A stretch of DNA of 64,000 nucleotides from Rotaria socialis (taxonomy: Eukaryota; Rotifera; Eurotatoria; Philodinida; Philodinidae). Location: NCBI GenBank assembly GCA_905331475.1, contig CAJNYU010000824.1:62001-126000 (forward strand). The letters run 5' to 3'. Made by a program: the position numbers and the translations under genes. Of this stretch, positions 34,774 through 44,874 are shown piece after piece; positions within the stretch are counted from its first letter, which is position 1, and each line of letters begins with the position of its first letter. The notes beneath the pieces are model-generated. The model was given only the letters and a program-made list of their open reading frames with translations, made no database searches and was not told the origin of the DNA.

Positions 34774-36588
34774 ATGACAGTAGAATCACAAAGAGATATT
34801 CAAGATCAGCCTTATGTTAACAACGACGATGATCGTGATATTGCTATATGTCAACGAAGACCACTTAATGAATATCAACAAGTTCATAATAGAAGTAAGA
34901 GAAACAAATTTCAGTGACTCTTCGTTTTTCAAACGCTATCTCTATAAGTTTTATTGAAAAATAAATTTCTTGCAAATTCATTGTCTAATTAAAGGCCTCA
35001 GAAGAAAAAGACTAACGTGCAATAATTGACATATTCTAAGTTTAATTATTGTATCTTTTAGAGAATATTCGTGCGAAATTAAATTAGTTTTTCAGAGATA
35101 GTTTACTCAGTGCGAAATATGAGTCGTACGTTTAATAATTTCATTCTGTTTCATCACTTTAGACTTGTGTAAAAAAATACATAAAAGTATTTGGCGTGTA
35201 GTTTTAAAGCATGATCGTTAGATGCTAAAAAGCAACACCTATATTAGATTTCATCCTTAAACAATTTTTGAAATTGAAATTTTTCAAGATTCACTTAAAA
35301 GAATTTGTTCTTGGTATGTCTCTTACAACAATTTCATTTTAGTTTCGCATGGTATAAACATCGAACAAAAAGACTAGTTGTTGAAAACAATGACAATCGA
35401 CTAAAGAAACTTCGTTGTGATTTAAATCAATTACATTCTGGTATGTTGAGAAAATTTCATATCAAAAAGAGTATAAATAGATAAATTTCGATCCTTCTCA
35501 AAACACATATTGAATCAATACTTTGAGAAAAATTTATCTTATTGCCAGATACAACACTTGGAAAAGTGTAGAATACTCAAATTTCTTTCTAATCTAATGT
35601 TTTACAAATGCCTTTTTATTGATTCATCATATATATTTAGAATTTACTGATGCTGTTTCAAAATTAGTTAATCGTATGGATTCTCATCATGAAAAAGTCG
35701 AAAAACAATTGAAGATGTTTTCAAAAACAATACAACGAACAACAGTTAGAAAGTATGCATCTGTTTTGAGTTTTTTTGATTTATTTCTATCTTTGTAGGT
35801 TGCTTCTGGTTTAGACCAGTTTCGCCGAGATGGTGAAATATTTCCTGATGTTGTCGTAAGTGGCGTTATTGCATTTAAAAAAATATTATTGCTTCTCATG
35901 TATTAAGTCATTTAACAATCAAAATTGATTGGATACTTATGATAGTGGGAGTCCTAGTCAATTCGCCAGAAGTATTTTGAAAAAATTATTTACTCCTGCT
36001 GAAATGTGTGAATCAATACTTTATCCTAATGATAATTATGCCAAACCTGGCCTTGATGCTAATCGCATGAAGCTTTTTAAAAGTGAGTCTTTATTATTCT
36101 TTATATATACACCCAAAGCGCACTTTTCCCCGTTTCCAAAGCTTGTGTTTGTATGATTATCTTTTTTTCAATATAACGATATTTCATTAAGCTACAAAGA
36201 GTGCCCCATATCCCCCTTTTAATGCGATATGCACAAAATCAAGTTTTACTTCGCTACTAAAAGTTTTCCTCTCATTTTGCAGTAATACCATTTTCATAGG
36301 ATTGATTAAATTTATGCAATCTCGGTTAAAGAGACTTCTACTCCTTTTTTTTCTATTTTAGATGCAGTATGTGCTCGATTTAAAATAAGTGAATCACATT
36401 GGAATGAATTTTTCAATATTTGTCTGCGTCGAACTTTAACACAAATGATATGTGATGTACGTCGAAAAACAGAATGGATTCTGAATGATCGCAACAGCCT
36501 CAACAACGACCATAATTCTTTAACAGTACTTTATTCTGCAAACAGATATGTACATAGCCGACGATATTTCGAATGGTTTACCAGTTGA
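34774..36588 (+). CDS. BEN-domain protein with acidic head and coiled coil, encoded by a mobile element
   Basis: Exon blocks: about 34774-34894 (MTVESQRDIQDQ, acidic), about 35342-35441 (FAWYKHRTKRLVVENND, coiled coil), 35641-35744 (EFTDAVSKLVNRMDSHHEKV), 35799-35855 (VASGLDQFRRDGEIFPDVV), about 35923-36082 and 36362-36588. The last two form a BEN domain: SQFARSILKKLFTPAEM, then KPGLDANRMKLF, NAVCARFKIS and NICLRRTLTQMICDVRRKT. BEN domains bind DNA and mediate protein contacts in chromatin. Splicing is clear for 35641-35855 and 36082-36362, unclear at 34894-35342. Just before the BEN exon a TGA interrupts the frame (35926-35928) unless an unseen acceptor is used, so the gene may be damaged. 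The product may recognise the AAGATCTTAC words at the element's ends; that is inference. Confidence 0.6.
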
Positions 36589-38424
36589 AGAAAATGCATC
36601 ATAGTATTTTTTTTTGTTACATAATAGATATATATATATATATTGTATGAATGTATATACGTATTGAACGTGTGTGTGTTTATATTTTGTAACCGCTCGC
36701 ATATATAAATAAAGCATACTACGAAATTAGATCAACTCTTTAAAAATGCAGAGGATCGTATAGACGACATAATTCGACCATGCAAAGACAATCAACGTTC
36801 AATAAAATTTTATATGAACATTACAAGATCTTACCAGATCTTACAATAAGATCGTACAAGAATCTTACAGTACGATTGTGTAAGATAATCAGGCTTTAAG
36901 ATTTTCTTATGAAATCGTACACGATCTTGTACGATTTTCATACGATCTTATATGATCTTTCAAGATCATACAGTAAGTTCCTATAAGATCTAATAATATC
37001 GTACAAGATCTTGTAATCTGATTCTTTGGCCTGGGGACATTCCGTGGTTTTTTACAAGCTCACGATGATTTTTCCACATAGCAGCTAGTTCGTGATCGAA
37101 CGCTCGAAGACATTGATAGAATTTCATTTTGGCTTCTATTATTTTAATAGCCACAAAGCCAAGTTTCTTTTGTTGAATTAATTTTTCATTTTTATTCAAC
37201 AATTTTAGTTTTCTATCGTCATCATTCAATACTGGCCTAGTTGTTTCAATTGCATCTAACAAAGAATGTGATTTATTATAGAAAACTCAATATTTCAATT
37301 CTAATAGTTCTCGTTTCGACTTTTCTAGTTCACGCTTTTTTTCAGAAAGACGTTTCATGACTTGAATCTAAACAATAGAAAACAGAAAGATATGCTATTA
37401 TTTTAACAGCATGTAGATTTTTCTTTTGATTTTTACTTGATATTGATTTAGTTTCTCCTGTAGATATTGACGCCTTAAAATTTTTGAATCATAATAATGG
37501 TTAATCATTGCTATTTTTAAATTTCGTTTCATTTTAAGTGACTTCACAGCATGCTTTTGAGCAAAACTTTGAATAGTTTGTTCGATATTCGATGTAAAGC
37601 CGGTTCAATAGTTTTTCTTTCCGTTAAATTGATTTGATGATACTGAATTTTTTCATTCATTTCTAATAAACGTTGATATAAATGGTTTTCACAGTCGGCC
37701 TGTTGATCTTCTGTAATGATTTCTGGAGGTTTACTACTAGTAATACTATCACAAGCCGTAGTTATTGCTGCTTTTTGTTGTGTTAACATAAGCGATTGAA
37801 CTTGCATAGGCCATACACGCCGGCCAACTTCGATGAGATGAGATTCAGATTGCTTTAATGTACCCATCACTGAATATAAATACGTTTTCATATAACTTCT
37901 CTATCTATTCGAACACTAGTTGCTTGATGTATGAATAGAGCTAGTGGTTGTATATTATTTATACTAATAGAAGTAGTTGTTTTTGTTATAGTTTGTGCCA
38001 TATGAACAAATAATTTGTTATTTATCGATAGATAGATCGGTATTTCATTTGTTTCAGTACTACTCATTGTACTAGTACCAGTAGGCTCATCAGTATCATC
38101 CACAATTATTTTTGTTTTCTTGGAGCTGGTATTTGGACTAGATATAGTAATTGATCGTCGTCGTTTATGAATTACACCAGATTTCTGTTCATCTTCAGTC
38201 TTTGTTGATAATTGCCTGAATTTTTGTGACAGAACAGCTTCTGTTTATATTTCCTGAAGGACAAAAACAATGTATTCGTTTTAGAAAAAAGAGGTCTTAC
38301 TTGAATGACATTTAAGTCATTATCATAACTATCATCATCGATTATTTCATCTTCATGTGCCACTGAATTCAGATGACCAGACAAATAATATTTATTTAAT
38401 TCATCCTCTGCACATTTAAGTGTA

Positions 38425-38809
38425 CCTCCAGGAGAATCATTCCGACAGTAGGATCCTATCGGATTCCGAGAAGGATCAGACAGCGAATATATCGAATACC
38501 ATATGTGTTTCAATAAAACCGACGAAATCTTATGGGATTCCTGAACACGGATCTACAGTCGGATCCTTGGTATTGGATCCAATCCGATTCGATTCGATCC
38601 GATCCAACGTTGAATTTTAACGGAATCCAACTCTAACAAATCACCCTTGTGCTCTGATGGCTCAAAATGCTTATTTGATAGTGATTAAGAAAATGATTTT
38701 TTCCGTCGGAACCGACAATAGATCCGTGTCCAGGAATCCTATCGAATTCTGTCGGGAGTCGGATCCCATAGGATTCGATAAGATCCGTTGTCGGATTCAT
38801 TCACCTGGG
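38425..38809. mobile_element. 385-bp non-autonomous element full of GGATCCGATTCGATCC words
   Basis: The left end reads CCTCCAGGAGAATCATTCCG; the right end read inward is CCCAGGTGAATGAATCCGAC. Both are flanked by TA (38423-38424, 38810-38811). The interior is made of near-palindromic GGATCC / GGATTCGATCC words. It sits in a short intron of the minus-strand retroelement gene: without it the intron would be about 47 nt. The terminal sequence is close to that of the BEN element. Confidence 0.75.
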
Positions 38810-39011
38810 TAATACAATAAAACAATAGTGGTTTTTATTAACCTCTTCATCTTCATCATCATCATTATTATTATGGCTGTTGTTTTGTTGTTATGATCGA
38901 CATTGTTCCGTGTTTCTAGCCGATTTATATTAGGTAAATCACTAACATCAACCACTTCTATATCACTATCTTCAACGCAAAACGCAATGAAAATCGTTAT
39001 TAATTTAGTTT

Positions 39012-39361
39012 CCCTAGGCGAACTTTTTTTCTGCGCTGGATATGCGCGGACCTCAACTTTGGTCCATAGCGCATGACTTTCTTGCTCAAGACAAGCGCTT
39101 GAGTGTTGCATGAAAATACATCTATCAATTTTTATTAAAATTTGAGTTGTTTTGAACATAAAATTGCAGAAAACACTATAAAAAGTTCTTGAATAATAGG
39201 AACCCTTGCATAAGAATATCAAGCGATAGAGCAAGAAGTTCAAGAGCTTGAGCTCGCCGAAATGTTTCAAGTCTTGCCTCAAGTTTGGCCCATAGTGCAT
39301 GACTTTCTTGATCAACCTTCTCAAGTATCTCCCGCACGGACCAAAAGAAGTTCGACTAGGG
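39012..39361. mobile_element. 350-bp TIR element, CCCTAG ends
   Basis: The left end reads CCCTAGGCGAACTTTTTTTC; the right end read inward is CCCTAGTCGAACTTCTTTTG. Subterminal words GGTCCATAGCGCATGACTTTC and GGCCCATAGTGCATGACTTTC are near-identical direct copies. The flanks are TT and CT, so a 2-bp duplication is imperfect here. It lies just upstream of the acidic block of the minus-strand retroelement remains. Confidence 0.7.
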
Positions 39362-39508
39362 CTAATACTTTTTTGGCAAGATCAATAACAATAATCGATT
39401 GATTTATTCGACGATTCTTCTAATTGATATTTGAAATTTATATTTACAAAACTCTCAATTTAAAAGAATGAACAAACAATGGAACATTGAAGAGTTTTTG
39501 CTTAACAG

Positions 39509-39546
<38 letters not shown>

Positions 39547-40415
39547 TACTGAAAAATAGCATAGTTTCGACGCTTAAAAGATACATAAGAAAAGCAGAGG
39601 CTATTGATTATACGCCCTTTTACAGATGAAAAAATGATTTTGCTAAGTCACTTTGTTATCATTTTCCTTTATTTGACCCATTCTAAAAAATAACATTTCT
39701 CCGACTAGTAAGAGACGAAATCGACTTTTTTTTCATTGTATTCTCTATTCTGTAATTTCTTGTTGATTGATGTCCGATAAAAAAAATTAACTGTCTTCTG
39801 TTTATATTGGCTTTCTTATAAGAAAATAGATATGAATCTATCTTCTTTCGCTAAGCTATGCATCTGAATTGATCGATTCTAGCAAAAAAAACGAGGCTTT
39901 TACTAATGTGAGAAAATATGTCAAGTCGTCCATATTCACTAACGAAAAACAACGAGTTATGCTAGGTTTCAATCAGCACCCTTCATAAAATTCACAAACA
40001 AATCAATTATAGAGAAATCTTTTGGAATTCTCGACTCAGATTTATACATCATCCGACGGTTCCAATTCATTAGAAAAAAAAACATCTAGCTTGTGTATAA
40101 TATTGATACGGGGTTTAGCACTATTCACAATTTTCTATATCAATCATAGTTTTAGAAACCAACGAAATTTCATGAGCTTCAATTTGATGTTATATAAGAA
40201 AGATGAAAGCTTCGGAACTAAGGAAATTTTATTTCGGAAGTTCTTTTTTTTATGTTTAATATAGAAAGTTATAAATATAATAATAAACAGCATTCATCCA
40301 TTACGTCGTTTATCACTACTAGTAGCTGCCCGCCATTGATCCCATTCATAAAAGTTCAATTCACATTTTAACATTTTTTCATATTAAGTTTACTTTTTAC
40401 TGCAAGTTTTGGACA
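39362..40415. other. non-coding, AT microsatellite
   Basis: Contains a (TA)n run at about 39511-39542. The frame at 40022-40264 lacks protein character. No gene seen. Confidence 0.5.
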
Positions 40416-40752
40416 TCACCGTTGAAGACCAGTAACTTTATTTATGCCTAAAGCTCGTTCACATCTATACAAAAAGAAGAAATATTATTCGAAGAAAGTT
40501 TTTTTACAATTTACCGTTCTTCATATTTTTCTTTAGCTTCTCGACGTTGTTCACGCGGGAACGGAATACCAAAAAGACGTTTATGTAAGAATTGTCGTGC
40601 AGCATTAGCATCTAATCAATATACAAACCAAGTTATATTCCATCCACAGAAATTGAAAATATACTAAATTCATTTTTATCATTAGCATGAACCATATGAA
40701 TGAAAGCAAAAGTCAGCGTCGCAAAAGTCAGAAAAATTAAAAGGTTATTCAT
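40416..40752 (-). CDS. small secreted protein, paralogue of the cassette gene next door
   Basis: Three minus-strand exons, 40752-40665, 40611-40515 and 40464-40416, give 77 residues. The start is set by a signal peptide (MNNLLIFLTFATLTFAFIHM). After it comes NDKNEFNANAARQFLHKRLF, with a dibasic KR that could be a processing site, then REQRREAKEKYEERC. This last block closely matches CEEQKREAREDYEERC of the divergent neighbour, but the first Cys of that block is missing here and the product ends soon after (GINKVTGLQR). It therefore lacks the C-terminal CPDINxW block. The two genes are divergently arranged about 360 bp apart, suggesting local duplication. Secretion is likely; function unknown. 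Confidence 0.7.
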
Positions 40753-41110
40753 GATTGAATGTTTTAAGCAAAATAGAATAACGTTGAAATGAATCACTTT
40801 CTTTTTATTTTCTTTACTAGATGATATCCCAAAGCGAATGCACAAACAAACATTTGCCTTTCGAGTACTAGCAATTACTTATCATTTGATTAAAGACGAT
40901 GAATGATATAGATAATATATATTTTTCAACACTTATATTAATCAACGCCATTAATATGAATAATCGTCAGTGTGCTCTTTTTTTCTTTGTATTCATTGAG
41001 TATTTCCTTCAGTATTATTTCTTTCACAAGAGGATAACAAGCAATTCGAGGTAGACTCAACAGATTTATGTTTAGTCAGATATAGAATTTGTTTTTTCTT
41101 CATTTAGAAA

Positions 41111-41549
41111 ATGAAGAAAATTTCAATTATTGTTGTTGTATGGATCTCAGTATTGGCTATTCATTTGAGCAATAGTTTTGTTCAAGCTGCTGATGAAGAA
41201 GAATTCGAAGAAGGTAAATAAGATCCATCTTTTCTTGACATTAGAGCAAGATCTTTTGGAGATTTTTTCTGCGCTTGCGCAATTTGTTTTTAAATTTTAA
41301 TCGAATGTATCGCTCGTTATGTGTGTGTATGTAGAACCATTCGATGCTCTCTCCTTTCTCGTCGGCAAACGGGTTTATAAACAATTTAAAACAAAATGTG
41401 AAGAACAAAAACGTGAAGCAAAAGCAGCCTATGAATCACGTTGTGAACCATCAATTCATCTTAAATTATCAAATAAAAATGCAGCCGACAAACGTTATTG
41501 TCCAGAATTAAAAAATTGGCCGGTCTTTGTTAAATATGAAATACAATAA
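41111..41549 (+). CDS. small secreted Cys protein, isoform with cassette 1
   Basis: Exon 41111-41213 encodes a signal peptide and acidic start (MKKISIIVVVWISVLAIHLS, then ADEEEFEE) and ends in phase 1. Exon 41335-41549 (cassette 1) continues EPFDALSFLVGKRVYKQFKT, CEEQKREAKAAYESRCEPSI and YCPELKNWPVFVKYEIQ, for 105 residues in all. Three Cys are spaced C-x15-C-x~19-C. A KR pair after the leader may be a propeptide cleavage site. A 3' splice-like TTCATTTAG lies just before the ATG. Two more acceptors of the same phase downstream (41683, 42397) start related cassettes without a signal peptide of their own, which suggests alternative terminal exons. Confidence 0.8.
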
Positions 41550-41682
41550 ATTTTAATTCGTTTTTTATTGTAGTATTTTCTATGAATTTTCATTAATATA
41601 TTAATCTTTTTTTTTCTTTTAAATCCTTTAATACCTTATTCTCTTTGTGTCTGCCTTGTTTACTCTTTGTTCTATACTATAG

Positions 41683-42086
41683 CTCGTTCTACATCAAATG
41701 AATTTCTTCGTCAAAAACGTGGCATATTCCATCCGGGTCTGACCTCGTGTGAAGAACAAAAACGTGAAGCTCGAGAAGATTACGGTATGAGACGGTTACT
41801 GATTTGGAACCATTAAAATACTTGTTTTAAAATAAATATAGAAGAAAGATGTGAACCATCGATTCCATGGCAACGAAATCGTAACAGCAATCGTTTCTGT
41901 CCCGATATCAACGATTGGCAAGAATTGGATACTTACGAAATTGGAGATGGAGGTGGCTTTGATTTAGATACATTGAGTAAATTAGTACCACAAAATATGA
42001 GCATGGAAAAAATTATTGGTGGTGTTATCGGTGGAATTATTTCAGCGGGAGTGGGAGGCAAAAGAAGTGTTAATGATGATAACTGA
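41683..42086 (+). CDS. cassette 2 of the secreted Cys protein gene
   Basis: Exons 41683-41784 and 41842-42086. No start codon or signal peptide precedes them. The acceptor at 41682 is in phase 1, matching the donor at 41213, so joining to the signal exon gives 149 residues. Content: ARSTSNEFLRQKRGIFHPG (a KR-type cleavage site), CEEQKREAREDYEERCEPSI, FCPDINDWQELDTYEIGDGG, then a glycine-rich hydrophobic tail IIGGVIGGIISAGVGG that cassette 1 lacks. The tail looks able to insert into membranes or to self-associate. Being a separate gene is less likely because no leader exon lies between 41550 and 41682. Confidence 0.7.
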
Positions 42087-42396
42087 CAGAGTAGTTCTGT
42101 TTTCCTCTTCTGTGCGGAATATCATATTTTATGATATGATTATAAAGATTGATTATCTAGCTATGTCTGTATTTTTAATACAGATTCTTTCACAAGTGCG
42201 TACGCCCCTTTTTTTGTTTATTTGCTGTTGCGTCAATGTTTGTTTTCTTTTGCTTACTATTCAAAATTGAATAATTTCATTGTAAAATTTTACATAGAAT
42301 TTCAATACGCTATTAATCGATCAATTTAGTCTATCTTAATTCTAACAAATGCATTATTTTTATGATAAATTTCTTCCTATGCTTATTAATGTTTAG

Positions 42397-42808
42397 GTGC
42401 GGCTCATGCTAATCATTTTCTAAAACGAACTTTTTTCCATCCTGGCAGAACCAGTTGTGAAGAACAAAAACGTGAAGCACGAGAAGATTACGGTAATTTA
42501 TATTCTTCTATTACTTAATGTTATATTTTCAGTTTATTTCGTTTTTGTTTTGTTTATTAGAGGAACGATGTGAACCATCTTTTCCACTTTATCGAAATAC
42601 TGGAACAAACCGTTATTGTCCAGATATTAATAGTTGGGCGGAATTAGATACTTATGAAATCGGTGATGGATACGAATCGCGTGTTCCAATACATGATGAT
42701 CGAAAGAATAGAAATCAATACGATGCTTACAGCGTTAACTATCCTCGTTCAACTACAACTACTTCTACTACTACTAACGAAGAGCTTGAAGTGGATAGCA
42801 ATTCTTAA
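42397..42808 (+). CDS. cassette 3 of the secreted Cys protein gene
   Basis: Exons 42397-42492 and 42561-42808, again starting with a phase-1 acceptor and lacking a leader. Joined to exon 41111-41213 the product has 148 residues. Content: AHANHFLKRTFFHPGRTS, CEEQKREAREDYEERCEPSF, YCPDINSWAELDTYEIGDGY, then a polar, Thr-rich tail (TTTTSTTTNEELEVDSNS). The intron inside cassettes 2 and 3 falls at the same place (DY|EERC), so the cassettes arose by duplication. The tails differ sharply: hydrophobic Gly-rich in cassette 2, Thr-rich in cassette 3. Confidence 0.7.
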
Positions 42809-43996
42809 AAACAAAAACAAAAACAAAACTTTAAAATGTATTTTTTTGCAAGGCTAAACGATTTTAATTCTATTAAAGATGCAGTATATTTAATATAATC
42901 AAAATATTCATAAACATGCACTTGAAAATCTAACTTTTTTCTATTTTATAAATATTGCACTTAATAAATCGATTTTTATATCATGGAGAATATTCCATAA
43001 TTTGATTATCATCTGATTCAAGATCACGACGAAATAAAACTACAATAACTGAATGTAAACGTAGGAGAATGGACAAAATTTGAAAAAAGAATCAGAAGTT
43101 TTTTGTCTCGATGGTCACATATATTATAATGCACAGCAGTCATGTATGCAACAATGAACTATGACAAATTTATTCCGTTTGAATGCATAATAAGATGGGC
43201 GAAGGAGCCGAAGAACTTCACGTTGAAACTTACATTCATTACTTTGTTCGAAAATATATATAAGTCCTGCAATATTGTGTCAGTAGTAGTTCTAGAGTCG
43301 ATAGGAAAAAAACTTATCAGCAGTTCAGTAAACAAGAAATTCGGAGGAAATTATTCGTTAGCTTTTATTGGGCATATTTTCTGAATAATTGTAAATCCAG
43401 GGTAAAGTTGGATCTTTAAATTAGATAAATGTGCATGTGCATAGAAAGCTCATCTTCATTCAAACACCCAATCAAGTGGATAAAGTCTATTGGTTTCACC
43501 TCGATATTGCTCGTGAGCAACGGATCGACGCTATTAGTTCGATATATATATTTCGCTGAATTATAATGAAGTTTACTTATCATATGAATTAATCTTCGAA
43601 TTCGGAAGCATACTCAAGAAACTCAAAAAATCCAAAAAACAACATTCTAATACGATTCAATAACATACAATTAGCATAAAAGTGCAAGGTATGGGCGCTG
43701 CTCCAGATTATGAAAGCCCTTTTGATAACGCAAAATACTGATACCGAATGAATAGATCCGCTGGTGTTGTTTTTTCCTCGAACTTATTTACTTGATTTCA
43801 TCAATAGATGTTTTTATCCAACTAGGAGCAGCATATAAAGGGAACGTATGCAGTTATTACTTACTGTTAAAAGTATAGATAAGTAAATAAGACTAGAAAT
43901 TAGTTCATTGTTCTATTGTAGAAAATTATGTATAATCTGTGCAATGTAGAATTTTTTATAGAGTCATTTTAAATCGATTTAAGGATGCCCAAGGTA
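42809..43996. other. non-coding, no gene seen
   Basis: Downstream flank of the cassette gene. The frame 43142-43384 is open but shows no motif or splice context. Confidence 0.45.
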
Positions 43997-44562
43997 ATGT
44001 ACAACATAGACCGAAACGAGCCAAAAAACATCCGGCTCGACTCGACTCAAACAGCGAATTTTTAAAAGCAGGTTTATTCAACAACAACAACAATTATATA
44101 TATCCGTAATCAGTCGATTGGTTAGGTTCCGTTTCGTTGAAAAATCACCTTCATCCACATCCCTACTGTTTTGATATGCTTTGAAGTAATTTGCGTTAGA
44201 GGTGTTAATTTCGACAAAACAGGAGTCCATCCGGTCAATCCATTGTTGTGTGACTAATTGGTGAATAGAACCTGATGTATTGAATACAATAAAAGTCATT
44301 GTATGTCATTCATTATTGTCTATTGGACGTCGTTAGTTGATCGTCGTATTTTTTGTTCGATTAATTCACTGCAATGAATGAGATTTGTATCATTTCAATG
44401 CAATACTGATAATAACGGTCAATGTCGAGAAACAGTGAAAACTTTAAAAAGTCGAGTCTCTCAAATCAAACTCGACTCGACTCGGCTGTAGGTCTGGCTC
44501 GACTCGACACATATTTGAAAAAGTCCACTCGGCTCGACTCGGTTTCGGTCTATGATGTACAG
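43997..44562. mobile_element. 566-bp TIR element with CTCGACTCG words
   Basis: The left end reads ATGTACAACATAGACCGAAA; the right end read inward is CTGTACATCATAGACCGAAA. TA flanks both ends. Subterminal blocks at 44020-44055 and 44450-44550 are rich in GGCTCGACTCG. A frame at 44078-44299 (minus) is open but unlike known proteins. Probably a non-autonomous Tc1/mariner-like element by its TA duplication. Confidence 0.7.
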
Positions 44563-44874
44563 TATAAATACTAGTCGTAAGTTAGCATTGGCCAAGTTAT
44601 TGTCGATATCAAGACGTATATTTCTAATAACTTGACACAACTACAGTTTCATTGTTGCTGGAGTTTGTGCGTACGATGGAGTTACTGACAAGATAGGTCA
44701 TGCATTCACACTCACATTCTCAAGATGGTTACGTCTACCAAAATTATAATAATATAATTAGAGTATAGATAGACAGACATTGGTGAATTTCTATTCCTAG
44801 ACCTTATTATCCACTAAACATAGAGAATCGTATGTGCCTGTTATTTTTTAATTTCTATTTGTAGGTTATATTAT

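Larger units (their letters stand above)
33941..37035 (+). mobile_element. 3.1-kb element carrying a BEN-domain gene, with AAGATCTTAC-rich ends and 2-bp target duplication
   Basis: The left end reads CCCAGGTGAAAAAATCGTAC; the right end read inward is CCCAGGCCAAAGAATCAG. GA flanks both ends (33939-33940 and 37036-37037). Terminal blocks (33950-34110 and 36820-37020) are packed with near-palindromic TAAGATCTTAC / AAGATCGTACGATCTT words. Removing the element and one GA rejoins the minus-strand host reading frame exactly (KNHGM to STTLTN), which fixes the boundaries. Inside lie a tRNA-like stretch and a plus-strand BEN-domain gene. No transposase-like core was recognised, so the element depends on another source or uses an unrecognised protein. 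Confidence 0.75.
33500..38990 (-). mobile_element. broken retroelement coding region, tentatively N-terminal part of a Penelope/Athena-like ORF, split by insertions
   Basis: Minus-strand blocks in order: 38990-38841 (DSDIEVVDVSDLPNINRL, acidic), 38420-38300 (YYLSGHLNSVAHEDEI), 38217-37900 (basic KRRRSITIS, then DDTDEPTGTSTMSS), 37890-37544, about 37590-37440 in another frame (SFAQKHAVKSLKMKRN, RRQYLQEKLNQYQ), 37370-37310 (coiled coil), 37262-37036 (EKLIQQKKLGF, AMWKNHRELVKNHGM) and, beyond the BEN element, 33940-33683 (STTLTNLIEKRLTGVTDQW, RFSDKELQLLKRGSSYVPPY). After this come several TAA stops in an otherwise protein-like stretch (DDIVRKKYAPLKHQLSYLFS). The block order and the LLxRGxxYVPP motif resemble, from memory, sequences preceding reverse transcriptase in bdelloid elements. 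The RT core itself was not found. Stops and frame changes show decay. Confidence 0.5.

Noticed and set aside
39012-39361. piggyBac origin for the CCCTAG-ended element
   Set aside because: piggyBac elements duplicate TTAA; here the flanks are TT and CT, and related elements have 2-bp duplications.
41683-42808. Cassettes 2 and 3 as independent genes
   Set aside because: Neither has an upstream ATG plus signal-peptide exon, while both have phase-matched acceptors for the donor at 41213.
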